Source: Halorussus litoreus (GTDB taxonomy: Archaea; Halobacteriota; Halobacteria; Halobacteriales; Haladaptataceae). From it: a DNA stretch of 64,000 nt. Below, in pieces: positions 24,303-33,319 of this stretch; positions within the stretch are counted from its first letter, which is position 1; each line of letters opens with the position of its first letter. The notes beneath the pieces are model-generated. The model saw only the letters and a list, made by a program, of their open reading frames with translations, made no database searches and was not told the DNA's origin. The stretch is taken from positions 1-64,000 of the forward strand of contig NZ_QLVG01000041.1 in assembly GCF_003382685.1 (NCBI RefSeq). The letters run 5' to 3'. The position numbers and the translations under genes were made by a program.

Positions 24303-25211
24303 ATGGCTGACTTTCGGGATCAGATCGGTAGACTGCATACAAACAACAGGAAAGACGAACTCATCGACATACTGTCAGATAAACTGGGTGAGAAGACAAC
24401 CAGTGTGAATCCGTTGACCGAGGCCATGTTTGAAAGGATAGCTCCTAACTACTCTCCAAGAGACTACGCTCAAGAGAGCGAAAACTACGCTGAGGACTGG
24501 AAACCAGTGAAGAAGAACGCTACCGCTCTTAAATTCCTGCTTCACAAACAAGTCGGGCGTCCACTCTACGAACGGGTCCTAACGCTCAAGAAGCGGGATT
24601 TCGCGGAATGCATTACTGCTATAGATGCTTACGAAAGTGGACAGAAACGAGGTACCGGCGAACACATTCCAACATCACTTCCAGATGAGGCAGATGACTT
24701 TGTTAGTGACCCTCCAAGACGGAAGCGATCTACGAGCTCCTCCTTCGATACAATTGTAGAACTTACGGGGGACTACCAAAAGGAAGTCGCTCAATGGTTA
24801 GATCAAAACTCCAACGGTGGGAGTTCACCGTACTTTGTTTATGTCCTTGACTGTACGCCGGATACTGGTGAAAACGAAAGTGAGAAAGTACGAAATCTTC
24901 GGTGCGCTGTAGAAACGAAAATTACATCTGGAATATCACGTTTGGACGTGAAAGAACGGGCGGCTAAAGCACTCAATGATGACCAGCATATCTACTACGT
25001 TGGTTCTACGAACAACATTACGGACCGTCTTCGCCAACACGATATCGGAACGGCGGCAAGTGGAGTTGACTTCACTACGAATTTTAGCCCAAAACAGCTT
25101 GTAGAGATTCAGACGTGTAGTTCAAGGTCTACAGCCGAAAGTCTAGAGGGAGAACGAGCACGAGAGCTTGATGACCGCGAAGGACTGTTTGCATATTCGG
25201 ACGAGATGTAG
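24303..25211 (+). CDS. GIY-YIG nuclease-like protein in AT-rich island
   Basis: 302 aa. The C-terminal half matches the GIY-YIG fold: YFVYVL (177-182) as the first strand, YYVGSTNNITDRLRQH (231-246) as the YIG motif with the catalytic Arg and His region, and a Glu in AESLEGER (278-285) as the metal-binding residue. About 48 residues lie between the two strands, where most members have about 10. The N-terminal half is helical and unrecognised, with a basic patch (RRKRS). Members cut DNA in repair, restriction or homing. The gene is AT-rich relative to its neighbours and lies beside a truncated repeat, which suggests acquisition. Confidence 0.6.
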   Translation: MADFRDQIGRLHTNNRKDELIDILSDKLGEKTTSVNPLTEAMFERIAPNYSPRDYAQESENYAEDWKPVKKNATALKFLLHKQVGRPLYERVLTLKKRDFAECITAIDAYESGQKRGTGEHIPTSLPDEADDFVSDPPRRKRSTSSSFDTIVELTGDYQKEVAQWLDQNSNGGSSPYFVYVLDCTPDTGENESEKVRNLRCAVETKITSGISRLDVKERAAKALNDDQHIYYVGSTNNITDRLRQHDIGTAASGVDFTTNFSPKQLVEIQTCSSRSTAESLEGERARELDDREGLFAYSDEM

Positions 25212-25246
25212 TCTGGTTAAAAATAGTAAAGTGGTTTAGAAGGAGA

Positions 25247-25888
25247 TTACTCCACCAGTGTTTCCTGTAACTCCCCGGGCGACTCGACCACCGCATCCGC
25301 CGCCGACAACTCCAGTTCCGCATCCGACTGATTACGGTATCCGACCATCCGCATCCCGGCGGCTTTCGCCGACTCGACCCCGTTCTCCGAATCCTCGACG
25401 GCGATGCACTCGTCGGGGTTCACGCCCAACTGCTCGGCGGCGTACTCGTACACGCCGGGGTCGGGCTTGCTCGCGCCGTCGATCTCCTCGGCGCTGACGA
25501 CTGCGTCGAAGTCGTCGCGGAGGTCGAACCGGTCGAGCATCCGGTCGATCCAGTCGTGGGGCGACGAGGAGACCAGCGCGACCGCTCGGCCGTCCTCGCG
25601 GAGGTCGGCCGCGAGTTCGCGGAAGCCGTCCATGAGCACGACGCGCTCGCCGTAGATGTCGCGGGCCGCTTCCTCGTAGCGCGCGACGAATTCGTCCTTG
25701 CTCGCGGTCGTCTCGTACTCGTCGTCGAGGTAGTCGTAGATCTCCCGGAAGTTCATCCCGGTCGTCTCCTCGGTCGAGACCGACTCCGCGACGACTTCGG
25801 GGTAGAGTTCCGCCTCCAGTTCGACCCAGTAGCGCTCGGAGTCCACCACGACGCCGTCCATGTCGAACAGCACGGCCTTCGATTGCAC
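25247..25888 (-). CDS. HAD superfamily phosphatase, beta-phosphoglucomutase-like
   Basis: 213 aa from the GTG at 25888; an alternative GTG is at 25900 and an ATG at 25960 would add a non-conserved arm. HAD motif I is LFDMDGVVVDSERYW with the nucleophile and acid Asp pair; motif II is ALVSSSPHDW; the Lys of motif III is in GASKPDPGVYEYAA; motif IV is AVEDSENGVESAKAAGM. The helical cap after motif I resembles the beta-phosphoglucomutase subgroup. The substrate is unknown. It is convergent with the GIY-YIG gene, 35 bp away. Confidence 0.88.
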   Translation of the reverse strand: MQSKAVLFDMDGVVVDSERYWVELEAELYPEVVAESVSTEETTGMNFREIYDYLDDEYETTASKDEFVARYEEAARDIYGERVVLMDGFRELAADLREDGRAVALVSSSPHDWIDRMLDRFDLRDDFDAVVSAEEIDGASKPDPGVYEYAAEQLGVNPDECIAVEDSENGVESAKAAGMRMVGYRNQSDAELELSAADAVVESPGELQETLVE

Positions 25889-26006
25889 GGCTGGACGCAC
25901 GGCGCGGGAGGGGAAAGGCGTTGTCTCCGAAGCGCGACCGACTTCGGAGCTTCGATTCACCCATTCGTGCTAGAGTTTAAATCCGAGGGCGGGACCAAAC
26001 CGGCCC

Positions 26007-26813
26007 GTGACCGAATCCATCCACGTCTACGCCGGGGAGTGTACCACCACGTTTCGAGCCGACGACGAACCACAGCGCCAGCGCGGCCGCGTCGTAGTCG
26101 TCCACAAGCCCGACGGCACCGTTCTCGTCCACGACGCTCGGGGCTACCAGCCGGTCGCGTGGCTCACCCGCGCGAACGCGGTCCATCGCGAGCGTGGCCC
26201 CGACGGCGGATTCGCACTCGTCGCGGTGAAAGACGGCGAGCGCCTCCGGGTCGAGAGCCACGGCGAGGGCGACCACGCGCGCCACGAAGGAACTTCGGCG
26301 GGCGTCCACGTCGGCTTCTGTCCGGACTGCACGGGCTGTCTGGTCCGCGCTCGTGGGGCGATAACCTGCCTCGACTGCCCGGCCGAGTACGGCCTGCCAC
26401 GGGACGCCGCGATGCTGGAGACGACCTGTGACTGCGGCCTGCCTCGGATGGCAGTCGAGCGCGGCGCGCGATTCGAGCTTTGCGTCGACCGCAACTGCGA
26501 GGAGCTCGACGCCGCGGTGCGCGAGCGGTTCGACCGCGAGTGGTCGTGCCCGGACTGCGGTAGCGACCTCCGGGTGCTCCGCGAGCGCACCCTGTTCCTC
26601 GGCTGCGACGACTACCCCGACTGCGAGGCCAGCTTCGCGCTCCCCGACCGGGCGGTGGTCGGGACCTGCGATTGTGGCCTCCCGCTGGTCGCACCGGACG
26701 CCGAAGCCTCGGCGTCCGGTGCGACCAGCTCGGGGTCCGAGATGGAACCTCCCGAGCACAGCGACGGCTGCTGTCTCGACGCCGACTGCGCGAGGACACC
26801 GGAAACCGTTTGA
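26007..26813 (+). CDS. NucS-like N-terminal domain with C4 zinc fingers
   Basis: 268 aa from a GTG start. Residues 1-90 resemble the N-terminal domain of the DNA nuclease NucS (RVVVVHKPDGTVLVHDARGY); the catalytic nuclease domain of NucS is absent. Residues 100-265 hold several topoisomerase-type Cys fingers: C105/C108 with C121/C124; C141/C143 with C159/C164; C181/C184 with C200/C206; C221/C223 with C255/C256/C261. The last finger contains a 46-bp DNA palindrome encoding its loop (about 226-241). A nucleic-acid-binding role is likely. It is followed 23 bp later by endA, so the two are probably co-transcribed. Confidence 0.7.
   Translation: MTESIHVYAGECTTTFRADDEPQRQRGRVVVVHKPDGTVLVHDARGYQPVAWLTRANAVHRERGPDGGFALVAVKDGERLRVESHGEGDHARHEGTSAGVHVGFCPDCTGCLVRARGAITCLDCPAEYGLPRDAAMLETTCDCGLPRMAVERGARFELCVDRNCEELDAAVRERFDREWSCPDCGSDLRVLRERTLFLGCDDYPDCEASFALPDRAVVGTCDCGLPLVAPDAEASASGATSSGSEMEPPEHSDGCCLDADCARTPETV
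26684..26729. repeat. 46-bp palindrome inside the NucS-like gene
   Basis: 21-bp perfect arms (26684-26704 and 26709-26729) with a 4-base loop, fully inside the coding frame. It encodes the Ala/Ser/Asp-rich loop in the last zinc finger, between C223 and C255. It keeps the frame and has no stop codon. Confidence 0.85.
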
Positions 26814-26836
26814 CTCGCGGCCCCGGAAACGCGACC

Positions 26837-27955
26837 ATGGACGGACGGCTGCGGGACGGTGAGGTAGTCATCGGCGGCGACGCCCGCCAGCGCTACTACG
26901 ACTCCAGCGGCTACGGCCGCCCGCTCGGAGGCCAGGAAATAGCGCTGTCGCGCGTCGAGGCCGCCTACCTGCTGTTCAAGGGCGACCTCGACCGCGTCGT
27001 GGGAACCACGACGGAGAGCCGGACGCAGTCCGGCGACGCGGGCATGGACTTCCGGGAATTCCTCGCCGCGGAGGGCGACGAGATTGCGACTCGCTTCCTC
27101 GTCTACGCCGACCTGCGCGACCGAGGGTTCTATCTCTCGCCCGCCCGCGAAGACTGGGTCGAGGCCCCGCGGTCGAACACCGACTTCGTGGTGTACCCCC
27201 GCGGCAAGGGGCCGTGGGACGACGCGGTGCTGTACCGAATTCGGGTCGCGGACGAGCGCGCGGACGTCCCTGCGAGCGAGTTGGGCGACGCGGTGCTGGC
27301 CGTCGTCGACGAAGAGAGCGAGATCACCTACCTCGAAACCGACCGCGCAGATCTCCGGGGCTCGTCGGGGATCGACCTCCCCCGGAACGTTCCGGCCGAC
27401 CTGCTCGACGACCGCGTGCTGGTGTGGGACCCGCCCGAACGGCTCCACCAGCGCGGGTTCTACGGCCAGCCGCTCTGGGACCGCGAGCCGAATCGGAACC
27501 TCCCAAACGCGCTCCAGCTCTCGCTGGTCGAGGCCGCGTACCTCGCCGGCGAGGGTGCGCTCGCGGTCGACGGGGGCGACCGCGACGCACGAACGAGCGA
27601 CCGCGCGGCGACCGAGGGCGGCGCGGCCGCGCTCGCGGAGCGCGGCCGCGCGGTCGAGGGCGAGCGGTTCGACCGCCGACTCCGGGTGTACCGAGCGCTC
27701 CGCGATCGCGGCGTCGTCCCCAAGACGGGGTTCAAGTTCGGCGCGGACTTCCGGACCTACGCCGACGTGGCGTCGGTCGAGGACCTCGGCCACTCGGAGT
27801 GTCTGGTGCGGGTGCTCCCGGCCGACCACGTCTTCTCGCCGCGGGACCTCGCGCTCGACGTGCGACTGGCCCACGGCGTGCGCAAGCGGATGGTGTTCGC
27901 GCTGGTCGACGGCGACAGCCTGTCGTGGCTGTCGGTCGCGCGGTTGACGCCCTGA
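26837..27955 (+). CDS. endA: tRNA-splicing endonuclease
   Basis: 372-aa enzyme that cuts bulge-helix-bulge introns from pre-tRNA. Start at the ATG at 26837. It is a double-length (fused-repeat) archaeal type. The N-half (about 1-165) lacks a full catalytic triad. The C-half (about 215-372) shows TGFKFGADFRTY with the catalytic Tyr, GHSECLVRV with His, and VRLAHGVRKRM with Lys. The same enzyme would process the rRNA stems seen at 33-38 kb. The linker between halves is Ala/Arg/Glu-rich and contains a palindrome (27621-27651). trpS follows about 85 bp downstream; its tRNA carries an intron in haloarchaea, which makes the pairing sensible. Confidence 0.93.
   Translation: MDGRLRDGEVVIGGDARQRYYDSSGYGRPLGGQEIALSRVEAAYLLFKGDLDRVVGTTTESRTQSGDAGMDFREFLAAEGDEIATRFLVYADLRDRGFYLSPAREDWVEAPRSNTDFVVYPRGKGPWDDAVLYRIRVADERADVPASELGDAVLAVVDEESEITYLETDRADLRGSSGIDLPRNVPADLLDDRVLVWDPPERLHQRGFYGQPLWDREPNRNLPNALQLSLVEAAYLAGEGALAVDGGDRDARTSDRAATEGGAAALAERGRAVEGERFDRRLRVYRALRDRGVVPKTGFKFGADFRTYADVASVEDLGHSECLVRVLPADHVFSPRDLALDVRLAHGVRKRMVFALVDGDSLSWLSVARLTP
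27621..27651. repeat. Palindrome inside endA linker
   Basis: 14-bp perfect arms (27621-27634, 27638-27651) with a 3-base loop, within the segment coding for the Ala/Glu/Arg-rich linker between the two EndA halves. Confidence 0.75.
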
Positions 27956-28041
27956 CGTGGCCGGGGACTCCGAAGCGACCCCTTTTTGTGCAGACGAACA
28001 CCTACGGTGAAGTAGATTGGCTCGCCGCCAGTCGACACGCT

Positions 28042-29697
28042 ATGACCGGTGACGAACTCCCGCACGAGATCGAGGTATCGTCCGACGACCACAGCCACGC
28101 GTCGGGCGAGCAGTGGCGGGGGTCCGGCGAATCGGCGAGTCGTAGGGCACTCCCAGACGGCGGCACCGACGCAGCCGAACCCGAGGAAGGCGCGACGCTC
28201 GACCCGTGGGGGTCGGACACCATCGCGGACTACCGGAAGCTGTTCGAGGAGTTCGGCATCGAGGAGTTCGACGAACTGCTCGGCGAGGTCCCCAACCCTC
28301 ACTACCTGATGCGCCGCGGGGTCATCTTCGGCCATCGGGACTACCGGCGGGTGGCCGACGCGATGCAAAACGACGAGCCGTTCGCGGCCCTTTCGGGATT
28401 CATGCCGACCGGCGACCCCCACATCGGCCACAAGCTGGTGTTCGACGAGATCATCTGGCACCAGCAGCAGGGCGGCGACGCCTACGCGCTCATCGCGGAC
28501 CTCGAAGCCAACAGCGCCCGCGGGATGTCGTGGGACGAGATCGACGAGCACGCACGCGATTACCTCCTCTCCCTGCTCGCGCTCGGGTTCGACCCCGAGG
28601 AGGGCACCATCTACCGCCAGTCGGGCGACCGCGAGGTGCAGGACTTGGCGTTCGAGCTGGGCGCGCACGCCAACTTCTCGGAGCTGGAGAACATCTACGG
28701 CTTCTCCGGGGAGACAAACGTCTCGCACATGCAGAGCGTGGTGACCCAGATGGCCGACATCCTCTACCCGCAACTGGACGAACCCAAGCCCACGGTCATC
28801 CCGGTCGGTCCCGACCAGGACCCCCACGTCAGGCTGGCTCGGGACCTCGCGGCTCGGACCCAGTTCTTCGGCGTGACGAAGGCGTACGCGAGCTTCGAGG
28901 CCGACGCCGAGGAGCGCGAACTCCTCGCGGCCGCCCACGCTGCGCTCTCGGACGAACTCGAGGAGAGTGGAGACGAGACGGACGAGACAGTTCGGTGCGA
29001 GGACGCCGCGGAGTGGTTGATCGAGGAGATAGCCCCTGACGACGTTCGCGAGCGTATCGTCGGCAAGCTCCGCGAGGCCGGCAAGGAACCGCTGCGGCCC
29101 CGCGTGCGATTCCTCGACCGGAACGCGACCGACGAGGCGTTCGAGGCGCTGATCGACGCAGTCGAGGGCGACAAGCGCGTCTTCGACGAACACGTCGACT
29201 CGTTCGACCTCTCGCGAGAAGCGGCCGAAGACCTCGCCCGCGAGGTCGAACTCGACCACGGCGGCTACGGCTTCGTCGCGCCCTCGTCGATCTACCACCG
29301 GTTCATGACCGGGCTCACCGGCGGGAAGATGTCCTCGTCGGTGCCGGCCAGCCACATCAGCCTGCTCGACGACCCCGAGGACGGCTACGACAAGGTGAAG
29401 GCCGCAACTACGGGCGGACGCGAGACCGCCGAGAAGCAGCGCGAACTCGGCGGGAGGGCGGACGAGTGCCCCGTCTACGAGCTGTACGCCTACCTGCTCG
29501 CGGGCGACGACGACGAGTTCGCCAAGCAGGTGTACGACGAGTGCGTCGGCGGCGAACGCCTCTGTGGCGACTGCAAGGAGCAGGCCGCCCAGCTGATGGA
29601 GGAGTTCCTCGCCGAGCATCAGGAGAAGCGCGAGGAGGTCGAAGACCTGCTGGAGGAAGCCGACATCGAGTTGGACAGCGACCGCAAGCGGAACTGA
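28042..29697 (+). CDS. trpS: Tryptophan--tRNA ligase
   Basis: 551-aa class I synthetase that charges tRNA-Trp. I chose the ATG at 28042 (MTGDELPHEIEV), which opens a 50-residue acidic arm before the core. The HIGH motif is in PTGDPHIGHK and the KMSKS loop is GGKMSSSVPAS. The anticodon-binding helical domain follows. An acidic insertion (EELEESGDETDETVR-like, about 310-325) separates parts of the catalytic domain and appears to be a haloarchaeal addition. The Cys near the C-terminus (YDECVGGERLCGDC) could bind metal. It is probably transcribed with endA. Confidence 0.95.
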   Translation: MTGDELPHEIEVSSDDHSHASGEQWRGSGESASRRALPDGGTDAAEPEEGATLDPWGSDTIADYRKLFEEFGIEEFDELLGEVPNPHYLMRRGVIFGHRDYRRVADAMQNDEPFAALSGFMPTGDPHIGHKLVFDEIIWHQQQGGDAYALIADLEANSARGMSWDEIDEHARDYLLSLLALGFDPEEGTIYRQSGDREVQDLAFELGAHANFSELENIYGFSGETNVSHMQSVVTQMADILYPQLDEPKPTVIPVGPDQDPHVRLARDLAARTQFFGVTKAYASFEADAEERELLAAAHAALSDELEESGDETDETVRCEDAAEWLIEEIAPDDVRERIVGKLREAGKEPLRPRVRFLDRNATDEAFEALIDAVEGDKRVFDEHVDSFDLSREAAEDLAREVELDHGGYGFVAPSSIYHRFMTGLTGGKMSSSVPASHISLLDDPEDGYDKVKAATTGGRETAEKQRELGGRADECPVYELYAYLLAGDDDEFAKQVYDECVGGERLCGDCKEQAAQLMEEFLAEHQEKREEVEDLLEEADIELDSDRKRN

Positions 29698-29778
29698 TTG
29701 CGACTTCTCGGCTCTTACCACCACCGCTCCGCTCTTTGTTCCGTTCGATTTAACAGTTCGCGCCCGGAGGCTCTACCC

Positions 29779-29979
29779 ATGGCTACAGCGACTGCGGACA
29801 GACTCGAACCGCTCGGCGTCGGCATCGGCGCGCTGCTCGGCCTCGTCGGTCTCGCGACCATCGTCGGAACGCCGGGAGCGCTCAAGTCCGGCGGCGTCCT
29901 GCTCGCGCTCGGAAAGGGGCTCGGCGCGGTGGCCGCCATCGCCGTCGGCGCGGGGCTGGCGTGGCTCACGCGACAGTAG
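29779..29979 (+). CDS. Small hydrophobic membrane protein
   Basis: 66 aa with two transmembrane helices (about 14-32, GIGALLGLVGLATIVGTPG, and about 42-60, LGKGLGAVAAIAVGAGLAW). They are Gly/Ala-rich and separated by a short turn. It starts at the ATG at 29779, about 80 bp after trpS on the same strand. No family is recognised beyond small haloarchaeal membrane proteins. Confidence 0.6.
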   Translation: MATATADRLEPLGVGIGALLGLVGLATIVGTPGALKSGGVLLALGKGLGAVAAIAVGAGLAWLTRQ

Positions 29980-30070
29980 ATCGGCGAACGGCGCCGACGC
30001 TACGAGAGAATCGAATCGTAACGGAACGGCAGAAACGAGCGGCGGAAAATCGTGCGGGGTTCCGCGACGA

Positions 30071-30880
30071 TTACTTGTTCGGTAGGAACGCCATCCCGAA
30101 CAGCAGCGCGAGCGTGATGGCGCTCAGGATGACGATGCCCCACAGCCCGGCGATGCGCTCGTTGAAGTGGTCGATCTCCTCGGCCTGATTGTCGTAGGCG
30201 TCGACGTCCGTCGTGAGCTGAAGCGTGCTGTCGTCGGGGAAGTGTGCGACGTACGTCTGGTTGTTCCCGTCCGGCCCGAGGTCGACGTCGTTGCCCTCCA
30301 CGAGCGGTGTTTCGAGGGCTCGCGGTGCGGTGTACTGGAGCTGGGCCGCGTCGACCGTGACGTTGGTGACCGTGGTCTCGTTGCCGCGATAGTCGAAGGT
30401 GTCGCTCTCCGCGAACTCCCGCGTCTCGGGCTCGCCGAACTGCTGGCGCTCGTACTGATCGCGGGGGACCAGCGTCCGGTTGCCGTCAGTGCCGTTCTGG
30501 ACGACGTACTGAACACCGTCCTGGGTCGTCGTCGTGACGTTCTCGCTCAGGTTGAACTCCTCGCGGAGCGTGAACGTGTTCGGGTCGGACGTGTTCGGGA
30601 TGAGCACCCGATAGGTAGTGTTGGCTAGCTGCGTCGTAGAGTTGTTCTCCAGCGACTGGGTGTACACCGACGACTCGTTGACCCGGGCTAGCGTCCCTTC
30701 GCCGTCACCGATCGACGAGACGTTGTACTCGTAGCCGTTGACGGTCACGTTCTGCCCCTCGGTGTACGTCTCCCCCTCCAGGTCGATCCCGGGTTGCTCC
30801 GCCACGCCGATGAGCGAGTAGGCTCCTGCGGCGATGACGAGGAAGAGGACGGCGTACACCGTCGCGGCTCGTCCTTGCAT
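30071..30880 (-). CDS. Haloarchaeal membrane protein with large outside domain
   Basis: 269 aa. There is one N-terminal membrane helix (about 8-26, VYAVLFLVIAAGAYSLIGV) and one C-terminal helix (about 245-266). The middle 215 residues are beta-rich and acidic, with many Asn-x-Ser/Thr sequons such as NVT and NST, which is consistent with a glycosylated domain outside the membrane. There are no catalytic motifs and no recognised family. The region between its start and the oxidoreductase gene at 31027 (about 145 bp) holds both divergent promoters. Confidence 0.65.
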   Translation of the reverse strand: MQGRAATVYAVLFLVIAAGAYSLIGVAEQPGIDLEGETYTEGQNVTVNGYEYNVSSIGDGEGTLARVNESSVYTQSLENNSTTQLANTTYRVLIPNTSDPNTFTLREEFNLSENVTTTTQDGVQYVVQNGTDGNRTLVPRDQYERQQFGEPETREFAESDTFDYRGNETTVTNVTVDAAQLQYTAPRALETPLVEGNDVDLGPDGNNQTYVAHFPDDSTLQLTTDVDAYDNQAEEIDHFNERIAGLWGIVILSAITLALLFGMAFLPNK

Positions 30881-31026
30881 ATCCGAAGCGTCGGACGCGC
30901 GCCGTTTAACGATTACTTTTCGACTGCGAAGAGGAAGTCGTTGGTTTCTGGTAGGTTCGATGCGAGGCAGTGCGTTATCGGGCCAGCGAGGTGTGATTTT
31001 TGAGGCGGGACCGCGTTGGCCAGCAC

Positions 31027-32049
31027 GTGAACTTCGGCATCCTGAGTACGGCGAACATCGGACGCGCGGCGGTCGTCCCGGCCATCGAAGCGACCGAACA
31101 CGAGGTCAGCGCGGTCGCCTCGCGCGAGCGCGGCCGCGCCGAGCAGTTCGCCGAGGAGTTCGAGATCCCTCGCGCCTACGGCTCCTACGAGGAACTGCTC
31201 GCGGACGACGCTCTCGACGCGGTGTACAACCCGCTGCCGAACGCGCTCCACGCCGAGTGGACGAAGCGGGCCGCAGACGCTGGCCTCCACGTCCTCTGCG
31301 AGAAGCCGCTCGCGGTCGACGCCCAGCAGGCCCGCGCGGTCGGCGACTACTGCGCGGAGCGAGACGTAACTCTGATGGAGGCGTTCATGTACCGCTACCA
31401 TCCGAGAACCGAGCGCGCAGCCACCATCGCCCGCGAAGAGTTAGGGGGAATCCGGTCGGTGAAGGCGTCGTTCCAGTTCCCGATGGCCGACCCGGAGAAC
31501 GTCCGCCTCGACCCCGACCTCGCCGGCGGGAGCCTGATGGACGTCGGCTGCTACGCGGTCAGCGCGGCTCGGCTGTTCCTCGGCGAGCCCGACCGCGCGT
31601 ACGCGACGAGCCACGACGCGGGCGACTACGGCGTGGACACGACGCTCGCAGGCGTGCTGGAGTACGAGGGGAGCGGACGCGCCCCCGCGGGGGCGACCGC
31701 GGAGATCTCCTGCGGGTTCGAGACCGCGGACGCGCAGTACTACCGCGTGGAGGCCGAGGACGGCTGGCTCGAAGCTCGCGAGGCGTTCGTTCCGCGTGGC
31801 GACGACGGTGCCGAACTGGAGTACGAGGTAGACGGTCGCCGCGCCGTCGAGGAGTTCGAGCCGACCGACCAGTACCGGCTGGAGGTCGACCACTTCGCGG
31901 AATGCGTCGCGTCGGAAGCGGCGGACGGTCCCGACCGCCCACGAACCAGCGCGGACGAGGCCGTCAGGAACATGGCCGTCGTCGACGCGCTATCCGAGAG
32001 CGCACGGCGAGGCGAACCCGTTGCAGTGGAGGAGAGAGAGGAGGAGTGA
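31027..32049 (+). CDS. Gfo/Idh/MocA family oxidoreductase
   Basis: 340-aa NAD(P)-dependent sugar or polyol dehydrogenase. The GTG at 31027 is chosen as the start because it opens the Rossmann fold at once (NFGILSTANIGRAAVVPAIE, a GxxxxGxx variant). The conserved EKPLA motif (VLCEKPLAVDAQQA), which contributes the catalytic Lys, is present, followed by MEAFMYRYHPR. The C-terminal alpha/beta domain runs from about 130. This resembles the haloarchaeal xylose/glucose dehydrogenase-like group, but the substrate cannot be assigned. The cyclo-ligase gene follows after 3 bp, so they form an operon. Confidence 0.88.
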   Translation: MNFGILSTANIGRAAVVPAIEATEHEVSAVASRERGRAEQFAEEFEIPRAYGSYEELLADDALDAVYNPLPNALHAEWTKRAADAGLHVLCEKPLAVDAQQARAVGDYCAERDVTLMEAFMYRYHPRTERAATIAREELGGIRSVKASFQFPMADPENVRLDPDLAGGSLMDVGCYAVSAARLFLGEPDRAYATSHDAGDYGVDTTLAGVLEYEGSGRAPAGATAEISCGFETADAQYYRVEAEDGWLEAREAFVPRGDDGAELEYEVDGRRAVEEFEPTDQYRLEVDHFAECVASEAADGPDRPRTSADEAVRNMAVVDALSESARRGEPVAVEEREEE

Positions 32050-32052
32050 TCG

Positions 32053-32820
32053 ATGGACGAAGCGTCGATGAACAAGGAAGCGTTGCGCGAGCGCGTCTGG
32101 GACGAACTGGACGAAAGCGGTGAGGCCCGGTTCCCCTTCCCGCCCCACGGCCGCATTCCGAACTTCGCGGGAGCCGACGCGGCCGCAGAGCGCCTCGCCG
32201 AGACCCAGGCGTGGACGAGCGCCGACACGGTCAAGGCCAATCCCGACGCACCCCAACTGCCAGTTCGACGGCGCGCGCTCCGCGAGGGCAAGACCGTCTA
32301 CATGGCGGTGCCGCGGCTGCGGGACGAGAAACCGTTCTACGAACTCGACCCGGTCGAGATTCCGCCCGACGAGTACGACAGCGCGCCGACCGTCTCCCAC
32401 GTCGAAGAGTACGCCCGGCAGGTCGGTCCGGACGAGATGGACCCGGTCGATCTGATCGTGTCAGGAAGCGTCGCGGTGACCGCCGCAGGAGCACGGATTG
32501 GGAAAGGCGAAGGGTACAGCGACCTCGAATTCACAGTCCTGCGAGAGTTCGGATTGGTCGATGACGGGACGGTCACCGCCACCACAGTCCACGAGCGACA
32601 GGTCGTCGAGGAGTCCGTCCCGGTCGTAGCTCACGACGTGCCCATGGATCTGGTCGTCACGCCCGACCGGATCGTTGAGACGAATGCCCCGGAACCTCGG
32701 GACAGCTCGGGTGCTGAGAGAGATGAGCAGTCGAAACCGGTGCGGATTGCGTGGGACGAGCTCGACGCTGAGCAGTTCGCGGAGATCCCGATCCTACGAC
32801 AACTCGACGGCGAGGACTAA
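32053..32820 (+). CDS. 5-formyltetrahydrofolate cyclo-ligase family protein
   Basis: 255 aa of the MTHFS fold, which in the best-known members converts 5-formyl-THF to 5,10-methenyl-THF with ATP. The N-terminal helix pair (about 3-30) is followed by ADTVKANPDAPQLPVR and the ligase motif GARIGKGEGYSDLE, the nucleotide-phosphate loop of the family. VVAHDVPMDLVVTPDRI is the C-terminal signature. The canonical basic phosphate-binding residues are only partly kept, and archaeal members with this motif are sometimes annotated without proven activity. It is operonic with the oxidoreductase. Confidence 0.8.
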   Translation: MDEASMNKEALRERVWDELDESGEARFPFPPHGRIPNFAGADAAAERLAETQAWTSADTVKANPDAPQLPVRRRALREGKTVYMAVPRLRDEKPFYELDPVEIPPDEYDSAPTVSHVEEYARQVGPDEMDPVDLIVSGSVAVTAAGARIGKGEGYSDLEFTVLREFGLVDDGTVTATTVHERQVVEESVPVVAHDVPMDLVVTPDRIVETNAPEPRDSSGAERDEQSKPVRIAWDELDAEQFAEIPILRQLDGED

Positions 32821-32932
32821 TCGGCAACCCGGCGAACAGAACGATTCAATTTTCGAGAAGCGGTGGCCGAGTGTCCGAACGACGTGAGGACACGAGGCCA
32901 GCCGACGAAAACGTGGTACGGAAACCGATGGA

Positions 32933-33008
32933 AGCCAAGGGCCGGATTTGAACCGGCGGTAGGCGGCTCTGCAGGCCGCTGCGTTCGGCCGGACTCTGCC
33001 ACCTTGGC
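32933..33008 (-). tRNA. tRNA-Cys (GCA)
   Basis: Complete cloverleaf with acceptor arm GCCAAGG pairing with the 3' arm, a variable loop, and the anticodon stem GCGGC/GCCGC around loop CTGCAGA, giving anticodon GCA. CCA is not encoded. It is the last gene of the rRNA operon in the usual haloarchaeal order, about 130 bp after 5S. Confidence 0.93.
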
Positions 33009-33140
33009 GCACATAGTCCTAATCGCTCGCCGAGGTTAAATATAGCGGTCCTCGGCGACAACCGCCGGAAAGAGTCGCCGTAAATGCAAACAACCCCCGA
33101 ACAGCGCAACGGCTGTTCGAGGGTTGAATGAAGTATGAAT

Positions 33141-33262
33141 GGCAGGCGGCGAACCGGTTTTCCCAGAGGCTCGCGCACTCCAGTACTCGTCGGAACGCAG
33201 GCGGGCTTATCTTCCGTGTTCGGGATGGGTACGGGAGTGGCCCCGCCGCTATGGCCGCCTTA
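33141..33262 (-). rRNA. rrf: 5S ribosomal RNA
   Basis: About 122 nt. The minus-strand sequence begins TTAAGGCGGCCATAGCGG and contains CCCATCCCGAACACGGAAG, matching halophile 5S. The 3' end pairs with the 5' end (GGCGGC region). Boundaries are set by similarity to the known Haloarcula 5S and could be off by a few bases. Confidence 0.93.
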
Positions 33263-33319
33263 ACGCCGACTCGCGGAATCGAACCGCGAACGCACACCAG
33301 TTGTCGGTGATTCGATGTA

